Origin: JAHFUI01 sp039931615
GTDB lineage: Bacteria; Acidobacteriota; Vicinamibacteria; Vicinamibacterales; CAVVIG01
Direction of reading: 5' to 3'
DNA length: 64,000 nucleotides
NCBI GenBank assembly: GCA_039931615.1
Contig: JBDTRR010000017.1
Span: forward strand, 28,568 to 92,567
The translations under genes and the position numbers were made by a program. Below the pieces are notes generated by a model. The model was not told the origin of the DNA. It ran no database searches and saw nothing but the letters and a program-made list of their open reading frames with translations. Position 1 is the first letter of the stretch. The number at the start of each line of letters is the position of its first letter. Below, piece after piece: positions 9,434 to 16,857 of this stretch.

Positions 9434-9954
9434 CCGATGGACGCTCACTGTTGATCGTCGACGATGACACAGCGTTTCGCGAACGGTTGGTTCGGGCGAT
9501 GCGCGACCGCGGGTATGAGGCCGCCGGCGTGGCCGACTACCCGTCAGCGATAGCCGCAGCCCGCGAGGAGAGCCCTGAACTCGCGCTCGTCGATCTCCGA
9601 CTGCCCGGCGAATCCGGCCTGTCAGTGGTGCGGGATCTCAAAGCGCTCGATTCGTCCACCGTCGTCGTCGTGTTGACCGGGTACGGCAGCATCGCGACCG
9701 CGGTGGAAAGCATGAAGCTCGGCGCCGCCAGCTACTTGACGAAGCCCGCCAACGCCGATCAGATCGTGGCGGCATTCGACGGTACCCAGCCGGCGGACGA
9801 CACGCTCGCCCCATCGCTCGCTCGCGTCGAATGGGAGCACATTCAACGGATCCTGGCGGACTGCGGCGGCAACGTCTCGCAAGCCGCTCGAGTCTTGAAC
9901 ATTCATCGACGGTCACTGCAACGCAAGCTCGCGAAGAGGCCGGTGTCGCGATAG
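9430..9954 (+). CDS. regA: RegA/PrrA-type response regulator
   Basis: 174 residues. The receiver has the VDDD acid pocket, the phospho-acceptor in LVDLRLPGESG and the Lys in LTKPA. After a short proline-containing linker, the C-terminus is a Fis-type helix-turn-helix (GGNVSQAARVLNIHRRSLQRKLAKR), nearly the RegA/PrrA/ActR signature LNxHRRxLQRKL. It would control genes for respiration and other redox-linked processes in response to RegB. The ATG overlaps the regB stop by 4 bp. A 77-bp gap separates it from the convergent HTTM-like gene. Confidence 0.9.
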   Translation: MTDGRSLLIVDDDTAFRERLVRAMRDRGYEAAGVADYPSAIAAAREESPELALVDLRLPGESGLSVVRDLKALDSSTVVVVLTGYGSIATAVESMKLGAASYLTKPANADQIVAAFDGTQPADDTLAPSLARVEWEHIQRILADCGGNVSQAARVLNIHRRSLQRKLAKRPVSR

Positions 9955-10031
9955 ACCGAGGCACTCCAGGCGAAGCCGCCGCGACACCACGGCCGCGTGG
10001 CGCGCGGGTCGTGGCCCCGGTCATGGCCCCG

Positions 10032-11726
10032 TCACTGCTTGGGCCGGGCCATCTCGTCCTGGACCCGGATCGTCCGCAGCATTTCCCGTCTGAACAGGTC
10101 GTAGGTTCTCCCGTCGAAGAACGAAGAGACCCTGACCACCCGGACGCAGGCAATCGGTTCGCTGCCGCGATAGGGCGCTCCCCGCTGAAACGTCCAGAGA
10201 AACGGCAGCGGGGAGAACAACCTCAGCAGCCGGCCGCGATGCGGCCCCGCGGCGAGGCGCCGATTGGATGCCGTCGCCGTCCGTCGAACGAACTCGTCGA
10301 AGCGCCGCGCAAACTCCAGTTCGACGCCGTTCGCGCCGCGACTCCCGGCGTGTTCGAGGCGGAGAACGTCCTCTGGAGACCGCGCTCCGAGGAGGGCATT
10401 GGCGATCGTCCGGTCGCCCGTGACGCCGTACGAATCGGTGAGGACCGGGCCCGGCGTCAGCGCCGTGACGAAGCGCGCCATCGCGACGTGGCTTTCGTAT
10501 GGCGCGAAGAAGCCTGGCGGCAGATCGTAGACGGCGCCGCTCGGACCGACCGCTTCATACCGCAGCATGCTGGCGAGTGGTGTGTCGAACCATGCCAGGC
10601 GAGCCGGCTCGAACCACACCTGCGCCATACCGATCACGACGAGCGACACGGCGAATCGCTCTCTGGTGAAGAGGTGCCGGCGCCAGGCGGTGGCGGCGTC
10701 ATCGCGCGGATGGAACAGGAGAATCCAGAGCGCAATCTGGAGCACGATCCACTTCCAGAACAGATAGCCGATCGTCAGGAAGAACATGCCGAGCAGCAAC
10801 GTGAAGAGGATCAGGAAGCCCTTCGCTGCACGAGTGTCGATGAACAGCAGGAGCGCGCCGCATTCCACCGCCAGAGTGCCGACGCGCAACGGCCAGTCGA
10901 GAGCGGCCATCGCCCGGGCCGCCCGCGCAATCGACTGAGGCTCGAGGAAGGCGAGCCAGCCGTGCGTGTACGCGTTCGGAATCAGGAAGTCCATGTGGCC
11001 GTGCGTCACCCAGCCGATGCGCAGCTTTCCGGCGCCCGGGATCCAGAAGTTTGCGGCGACCAGGCACAGCGCCAGGAACAGAAAGCCATCCATTCTCCGG
11101 CCACCGAATACCGCGCGGATCAGCACCGCGGCGGAGAACAGCGTCAGGGTATTGACGACGGGCCTGAACTCTGCTTCGAGGGTCTGAAAGCCGAGCGCGG
11201 GATAGTTGAACTGCCAGATGATGGCCCAGAATGCGGCCGCAAAGGGCAGGGCGAACGCCGGCCGCCACCACACCAGACCCGCGAGCACAATCAGGGCGGC
11301 GCGGTCGGCCAGATGCGGCTGACCGTACCAGGCGTTGAACGCGTATGCCGAGCCTGCCCACGCCAGGATCGCGGCGATCGTCCCGACGAACCAGCGCAGG
11401 CGCGCGCCGCCATCGAACTGCGTCCAGCCCTGTCGGAGTCGTGGGACAGCGACCAGCAGGACCGCGACGCCGACGATCACGGCCACCGCGACGCTGCCGT
11501 TCTGCCGCAAACCCTCGATCAGAATCGACGCGTGAGAGGCCGTCTCCTCGGACGGTCGGCAGAGCCGCAGAATGATTCGCTGCAGCACCATGAACGCCAG
11601 CACGAGCGATGTCGTACGCGTGACGACACGCGCGACGGTGACCGCGCCGGAAGTGCGGCCCGGCGCGCCGGCCTCTTCGTCTGGTTCCGTGAACCACGGC
11701 GCGATGCGGAGCAGCATCCGCGTCAT
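10032..11726 (-). CDS. HTTM-like multi-pass membrane protein at the end of the NRPS operon
   Basis: 564 residues. The ATG at 11726-11724 overlaps the stop of the thioesterase gene (ATGA), making this the last cistron of the NRPS operon. The frame continues further upstream but only antisense to known domains. About ten hydrophobic segments fill residues ~35-370, including a WIPGAGKLRIGW segment and LTIGYLFWKWIVLQIALW, followed by a soluble C-terminal ~190 residues. The layout resembles HTTM/vitamin-K-dependent-carboxylase-like proteins, whose bacterial members mostly have no known function. Coupling to the NRPS genes suggests a role in tailoring, moving or tolerating the product. The family assignment is by general appearance and is moderate in confidence. 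Confidence 0.7.
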   Translation of the reverse strand: MTRMLLRIAPWFTEPDEEAGAPGRTSGAVTVARVVTRTTSLVLAFMVLQRIILRLCRPSEETASHASILIEGLRQNGSVAVAVIVGVAVLLVAVPRLRQGWTQFDGGARLRWFVGTIAAILAWAGSAYAFNAWYGQPHLADRAALIVLAGLVWWRPAFALPFAAAFWAIIWQFNYPALGFQTLEAEFRPVVNTLTLFSAAVLIRAVFGGRRMDGFLFLALCLVAANFWIPGAGKLRIGWVTHGHMDFLIPNAYTHGWLAFLEPQSIARAARAMAALDWPLRVGTLAVECGALLLFIDTRAAKGFLILFTLLLGMFFLTIGYLFWKWIVLQIALWILLFHPRDDAATAWRRHLFTRERFAVSLVVIGMAQVWFEPARLAWFDTPLASMLRYEAVGPSGAVYDLPPGFFAPYESHVAMARFVTALTPGPVLTDSYGVTGDRTIANALLGARSPEDVLRLEHAGSRGANGVELEFARRFDEFVRRTATASNRRLAAGPHRGRLLRLFSPLPFLWTFQRGAPYRGSEPIACVRVVRVSSFFDGRTYDLFRREMLRTIRVQDEMARPKQ

Positions 11727-13090
11727 TGGTCCGCGGCGGCGATCGCGTCGACGACGGCAGACAGCTGTCGCGCCGTGCCCTCGAGGTGTGGTTCCTTGAG
11801 CACGTCCGCGTGCGCTCCCCGCAACATCTCGATCTCGAGCCGTCCCTGCACCAGCGGGCGCCAGCCCAGGTCCTTGGCGAGTTCGTCGTTCTCGCTGCGA
11901 AACAGCCAGGCGTCGCCGTGGTAGGGACGGGGAATCCAGGTGCGAGCCGCCTGGAAATGCTTCGTGGCGATCTCGCGGAAGGGGCGAGGGACGCCATACC
12001 ACCGCGGCACGTCGCCCACATCCACGACGTCGCTGCGCTCGCCAGCCAGCCACCTGGCGGTTGCGGCGGCGCGAGCCTTCACCGCCGCGACAAGCTCTCG
12101 CGGGGTTTTTGACGTCCAGCGCTGCAGGCGGCGACTGATCGGTGGCACGACCGCCTTCGTGCCCGGCGTCGCGGCGTCGATGATCGCCAGCAGCCGGACC
12201 GATTCTCCCGCCTCGACGAGCTGCCGCGCCATCTCGTAGGCCACGCATCCGCCGACGCAGTAGCCGCCGAGCATGTACGGCCCGTGCGGTTGGTGAGCGC
12301 GGACCTCCTCGAGATAGCGTGTCGCCATCGGCTCGAGCTCGGAGAATGGTTCGGCAGGCGCTTGCAGTCCGTAGACCGGTTGATCGGGATGAAGGTAGCC
12401 GGCGAGATTGTAGAAATATCCAATCTCCCCACCCAGGCCGTGCACCATGTAGAGTGGCGGCCTTCGACCACCTTCCCGGATGGCGACAAGCGAGCGCCAG
12501 GACTGGTTGGGGTTGCGGGCGCGGATGATTTCGGCCAGCTGCCGCACGGTCGGCGCCTGGAACAGGACACCAAGCGGCAGCGTGATGCCGAAGTCGCGCT
12601 GGACGATGTCCATCAGCCGCGGCACCAGCAGTGAATGGCCGCCGAGCTCAAAAAAGTTGTCGTCGGGGCCGATGTCCCGCACGTCGATGAGGTCGTCCCA
12701 GATCCTCATCAGCTGAGCTTCGAGCACGTTGGCCGATGGTTCGTCCGGCGTGCGCGCCGGTGCCCTCCGCATGACGGACAGCGCGGCTCGATCGACTTTT
12801 CCATTCGGCAGCAGGGGCAGTGCGTCGAGCGCCACAAAGCTGGACGGGACCATGAAGGCGGGGAGCCGCCCGGACACGAAGCGGCGCAGTTCCTCAGCCG
12901 CGAGTGACGTCTCCGTGGGCGGCGCCACGTAATATGCCACCAAACGCTTGTGCGCGTCAGCCAACGGGGGGCCGGAGCGCCGCCGGGGCGTCAGGTTCAG
13001 GCGGCGCGCCAGAAGTGCGCGCTGCGCCGGCGTCAATCGCTCGAGCCGGTCCTGGACCCCCATCGTGGTGCTCGCGTCGTGGTCGCTCAC
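11723..13090 (-). CDS. NRPS fragment: C-terminal end of an adenylation domain, PCP, Cys-type thioesterase
   Basis: 455 residues from a GTG at 13090 that overlaps the TGA of the upstream NRPS gene (GTGA). After a ~35-residue leader (containing LERLTPAQRALLARRL), residues about 40-105 are the last part of an adenylation domain: RLVAYYV, LPAFMVPSSF and the A10 motif LPNGKVDRAAL with the catalytic Lys. A PCP follows with GGHSLL (S153 carries the phosphopantetheine), then a type I thioesterase starting PLYMVHGLGG. Its nucleophile motif is GGYCVGG, so Cys278 replaces the usual Ser; H in GAHADVL is the likely catalytic His. It completes the module begun by the gene at 13087 and releases the product. 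An alternative ATG start lies at 13063. Confidence 0.88.
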   Translation of the reverse strand: MSDHDASTTMGVQDRLERLTPAQRALLARRLNLTPRRRSGPPLADAHKRLVAYYVAPPTETSLAAEELRRFVSGRLPAFMVPSSFVALDALPLLPNGKVDRAALSVMRRAPARTPDEPSANVLEAQLMRIWDDLIDVRDIGPDDNFFELGGHSLLVPRLMDIVQRDFGITLPLGVLFQAPTVRQLAEIIRARNPNQSWRSLVAIREGGRRPPLYMVHGLGGEIGYFYNLAGYLHPDQPVYGLQAPAEPFSELEPMATRYLEEVRAHQPHGPYMLGGYCVGGCVAYEMARQLVEAGESVRLLAIIDAATPGTKAVVPPISRRLQRWTSKTPRELVAAVKARAAATARWLAGERSDVVDVGDVPRWYGVPRPFREIATKHFQAARTWIPRPYHGDAWLFRSENDELAKDLGWRPLVQGRLEIEMLRGAHADVLKEPHLEGTARQLSAVVDAIAAADQ

Positions 13091-16000
13091 TTCACCGCCT
13101 TCACCACGACCATCGAGTCGGCCCACCAGGTGTCCCGCGTGTCCTCGGGTACGCGCACCTTTTCCACGTGCAGCACCACCTCGCGGAAATGCTGCAGGAG
13201 ACGACGCTGGTGGCCGCGGCCGAGCGAGTCGATCTCGGTGGTCAGATAGGTGAACACGCCACCATCCTTCAGGTGAGCGGCCATCGCCCCGAACCCATGT
13301 TCGGCGAAGGTCACACTCCGCAGCACATACTCGTCGAACTCGCGCTCGTTCATCGGAAAGGCGTGAAAGAAGATGCCGTCGAAGAGCCCCAGCTGACTCT
13401 CGATGTCCTGCCATCGCGCGTGAAACAGCCGGATGTCGTGGTCGGGGCGGCGCTCGCGCCACGGCCTGAAGTGATGGCTCACGCTGTGGTCGTTCGATTC
13501 GACGATGGTGTGCGACCGGACGCCGAACTGCTGGATGAACTCGGCCGACACGCCGCGGCCGAAGCCGATCTCGAGCACGTCGCCGTGCCCGGTGGCGACG
13601 TGGCGTGCCATCGCCTTCATCACTGGAGTCTGCCAGTCCTCCATGATCTCCTGGTCGGTGAGGACCGCCTGGCTGATGTCCCGCAGGTCCTGCCCGAGCT
13701 GGTGTTCGAAGCCGCGGACGAACGAGGGCGCCACCGCGTCGAGGTGCTCGAGATCGTCAGCGAACTCCGCCATGGCCCGGCCGAGCAGCCAGTTCCGCTG
13801 GGTCTCACGCGGCGGCGCGATGAAGCCGGACGCGGCGGTGTGCAGCTCGACGCGGAAGCGGTCGCGACTGACCGTGCGCTCGGGTCGTGACGACGCCGCC
13901 TCGGCGCCGACGCCGAGCGCCATGTCCACCGCGGCAGCCGAGAGCGATTCGACCGCGGTCAGGGCAGCGTCGAGCTCGTTATGCGGCACCTCGCGAATCA
14001 GATCGGCAAGCACCTCGACCCCGATGGCCTCGGTCCCAGATCGCGAATCTGCCGGCACCGCCACGACGACCGCACGCAGGATTCCTGGATGCTGCTCGAG
14101 CACCGATTCGATTTCTCCCGGTTCGATCCGAAAGCCGCGCAGCTTGATCTGGTCGTCGTTGCGCCCCAGGAAATCGAGCAATCCGTCGCGCCGCCACCGC
14201 GCCATGTCACCGCTGCGGTACAACCGCCGCATGCCGGCTCCGGGCACCACGCGATCGACGAATCGCTCGCGCGTCAGCTCGTCGCGTCCGAAGTAGCCCT
14301 GCGCCACGCCTTCGCCGGCCAGCCACAATTCTCCGGCAATGCCAACCGGGAGGGCCTGCCCATGGGCGTCGAGGACATAGGCCTGGCTGTTGGCAATGGG
14401 ACGCCCGATCGGCACGGGCCGCCCGGCGAATCCGTCCTCAGGGCGGCAGGTATGAACCGTCGCCCAGACGGTCACTTCAGTCGGGCCGTACTCGTTGAAC
14501 AGCGCGGTTCCGACCAGGCGTTGACGGTGCAGCGCGACGAGGTCGGACGGGCAGGATTCCCCCGCGACGATGACCCTCGTCAACGACCGGAGCTCGGTCG
14601 GGGTTCCGGCAAGAATCTCGCGGTAGAGCGTCGGAATGCACAGCAGGTCCGAAACCTCGTGGGTCCGGATGAGACCGCGCAGTCGTGCCGGATCGCGCTG
14701 GTCGTCCGCATCGGCCAGCACCAGCGCTCCACCCTGACTCAACGTCCAGAAAATGCCGGCGACGGAGCTGTCGAACGCGAAGCTCGGGGTGAGCAGCAAT
14801 CGGTGCGGCGCCGTCGCGTAGTAGCGGCCTCGAGCCTCCGTCGAGTGCAGGAGATTGCGGTGCGACACGACCACGCCCTTGGGATCGCCGGTCGAACCCG
14901 ACGTGTAGATGACGTAGGCGGCCTGTTGCTCGTCCGGCGGCAACAGCGCCACGGCGCCATCGACGGCAGGCGATGGGCCGGCCTGATCGAGCAGCACCGT
15001 CTGCGCGACAAGGGCTGAGATTTCAGGGCGCAGAGCCGACGTGGTGACCGCCGTCTCGATGGCGGTGTGGCGGATGATGAAACGACGCCGGTCGGCCGGA
15101 TACTCGGGATCGATGGGTACGTAAGCTGCGCCGGCCTTCAGGATGCCGATGATCCCGGCGATCGACCCAGGGGTCCGTCGGGCAAAGTGCGCGACCGGCC
15201 GCCCGCTACCGGCACCGAGGCTGACCAGCTGCCGCGCAATCCCCTCGCTGGCCTCGTCGAGCTGACGATAGGTCAGGTTGCCGCTGGCGCTGATCACGGC
15301 CGGCGCATCGGGGTTCTTCGCGGCGTGCTGCTGGATCTGCGCGATCAGGCCGGGCACGCCGGCCAGCGGGAACGTCTCACCCTGCCAGGCGCCGAACAGC
15401 TGACGCCGCTCATCGACGGTGAGCATCTCCAGTTCAGAGACCGGCTGATCGGGATCGCGAGCGATGCTCTCGAGCAGCTGCTCATAATGACGCAGCAGCC
15501 GTTGGATGGTGTCCGGCTCGAACAGATCCGTCCGGTACTCCAGGATGGTCTCCATCCCCTCGCCCGATTCCGCCGCGAAGAGCGTGAGGTCGAACTTCGA
15601 CGTCCCCGTCTCGATGTACACATGCCTGAGATTCACCTCGCCAAGGTTGAGCGCCGGTGCGGCCTCGGCCTCGCGCTGATACACGAACATCACCTGGAAC
15701 AGCGGGTGACGGCCGGGCACTCGCGGCGGTGCGACCGCCCGGACGACGCGATCGAAGGGGAGATCCTGGTTCTCGATGGCCCCGGCAACGGCGCCGCCAA
15801 CCTGCCGGATCGCATCGCGCGCAGTGAGATCGGCTCGCAGCATGGCGCGCACGACGACGGTGGTGAGGAAGAAGCCGATCAGATCCACCGTTTCCCTGCG
15901 CCGACGATTCGCGACCGGGGATCCCACCACGACGTCATCCACACCCGTGTAGCGGTAAAGGAGGATGTGGAAGGTGCTCAGCAGGAGCGTGAACAGGGAG

Positions 16001-16857
16001 ACCTTCTCGGCAGCGGCGAGTGCCTTGAGACTGCGCGTGACCGCCGGACTCAGCCGCCACCGTTCGAGGCGACCCGCGTCGGTGAGCTCGGCCGGATACG
16101 GTTTGTCTGTCGGCAGCGGGATGGGGCCGGGCAGTCCATCCAGTGCCCGTTTCCAGAACGTCAGTTGTCCGTCGATGCGGCCTGAGTCCAGCCACTCCCG
16201 CTGCCAGTCGGCGAAGTCCGCGTGCCGGATCGGCAGCTCGCCAAGCGCCGCAGGCGAGCCCTCGCCAGCGGCACGGTAGAGGACGGCAACCTCCTTCCAG
16301 AACAGGCCGAGCGACCACTTGTCGAACACGATGTCGTGAACGACCAGCGTGAGCAGACCGTGTCCCCCGCCGGTGTCGAGGTAGTACAGGCGGAGCAGCG
16401 GCTCGTTCTCCAGATCGAACGGCCGCCGCACCAGCCCCTCCGCCTTCCGTTCAACCTCGTCGTCCTCGCACCGATGCCGATGAATGCGAATGGCGGGGGT
16501 GTCCTGGACGATCGCCTGGACACCGCCGTCCTGCCGCCGGAAGTTGCTGCGCAGCGGCTCGTGGCGAGCGACCACCTGGTTCACGCAGTCTTCGAGCCGT
16601 TCGACGTCCAGATTGCCAGAGACGCGAAAGCTGCTCGTGACGTTGAAGCTCGGGGAGGTCGGACTGGACTGCTGGGCGAGGTAAATCCATTCCTGACCGA
16701 GGGAGGCGCGATGTCGAGGCGGACGTTCACGCCGGGCAATCCCATCGAGTGAGGGTCGCGCGGCACCGATCTTCCCCTGCAGGCGCGCCGCGAGCAGCTC
16801 CCGCCTGGCGTCGGAAGGGCCGGCGTCCTGCCGACCGGGGGGCGGGTTCGGGCTCAT
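13087..16857 (-). CDS. NRPS: condensation domain, adenylation domain interrupted by a GAMT-like methyltransferase
   Basis: 1256 residues. The C domain spans about residues 50-470; its active-site motif reads HDIVFDK (residues 174-180) and not HHxxxDG, so the catalytic second His is Asp175. The A domain (about 500-930) has YTSGSTGDPKG, NEYGPTE, YRSGDMARW and the A8 motif KLRGFRIEPGEIE. Residues I align to the Stachelhaus positions read D-S-A-C-I-A-E-V-W, which I cannot assign. Shortly after A8 the sequence leaves the A fold and becomes an AdoMet methyltransferase (about 1010-1256) with DVLEIGFGRG (from residue 1093) and LKDGGVFTYL, resembling guanidinoacetate N-methyltransferase. The protein then ends without A10 or PCP; these are on the next gene. 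ATG overlaps the upstream stop (ATGA). Confidence 0.9.
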   Translation of the reverse strand: MSPNPPPGRQDAGPSDARRELLAARLQGKIGAARPSLDGIARRERPPRHRASLGQEWIYLAQQSSPTSPSFNVTSSFRVSGNLDVERLEDCVNQVVARHEPLRSNFRRQDGGVQAIVQDTPAIRIHRHRCEDDEVERKAEGLVRRPFDLENEPLLRLYYLDTGGGHGLLTLVVHDIVFDKWSLGLFWKEVAVLYRAAGEGSPAALGELPIRHADFADWQREWLDSGRIDGQLTFWKRALDGLPGPIPLPTDKPYPAELTDAGRLERWRLSPAVTRSLKALAAAEKVSLFTLLLSTFHILLYRYTGVDDVVVGSPVANRRRRETVDLIGFFLTTVVVRAMLRADLTARDAIRQVGGAVAGAIENQDLPFDRVVRAVAPPRVPGRHPLFQVMFVYQREAEAAPALNLGEVNLRHVYIETGTSKFDLTLFAAESGEGMETILEYRTDLFEPDTIQRLLRHYEQLLESIARDPDQPVSELEMLTVDERRQLFGAWQGETFPLAGVPGLIAQIQQHAAKNPDAPAVISASGNLTYRQLDEASEGIARQLVSLGAGSGRPVAHFARRTPGSIAGIIGILKAGAAYVPIDPEYPADRRRFIIRHTAIETAVTTSALRPEISALVAQTVLLDQAGPSPAVDGAVALLPPDEQQAAYVIYTSGSTGDPKGVVVSHRNLLHSTEARGRYYATAPHRLLLTPSFAFDSSVAGIFWTLSQGGALVLADADDQRDPARLRGLIRTHEVSDLLCIPTLYREILAGTPTELRSLTRVIVAGESCPSDLVALHRQRLVGTALFNEYGPTEVTVWATVHTCRPEDGFAGRPVPIGRPIANSQAYVLDAHGQALPVGIAGELWLAGEGVAQGYFGRDELTRERFVDRVVPGAGMRRLYRSGDMARWRRDGLLDFLGRNDDQIKLRGFRIEPGEIESVLEQHPGILRAVVVAVPADSRSGTEAIGVEVLADLIREVPHNELDAALTAVESLSAAAVDMALGVGAEAASSRPERTVSRDRFRVELHTAASGFIAPPRETQRNWLLGRAMAEFADDLEHLDAVAPSFVRGFEHQLGQDLRDISQAVLTDQEIMEDWQTPVMKAMARHVATGHGDVLEIGFGRGVSAEFIQQFGVRSHTIVESNDHSVSHHFRPWRERRPDHDIRLFHARWQDIESQLGLFDGIFFHAFPMNEREFDEYVLRSVTFAEHGFGAMAAHLKDGGVFTYLTTEIDSLGRGHQRRLLQHFREVVLHVEKVRVPEDTRDTWWADSMVVVKAVK

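Noticed and set aside
13090..13462. Upstream extension of the TE gene in its own frame
   Set aside because: It runs through the methyltransferase coding region in another frame and encodes no domain. The GTG in the overlap is the natural start, although the open frame leaves room for frameshifting.
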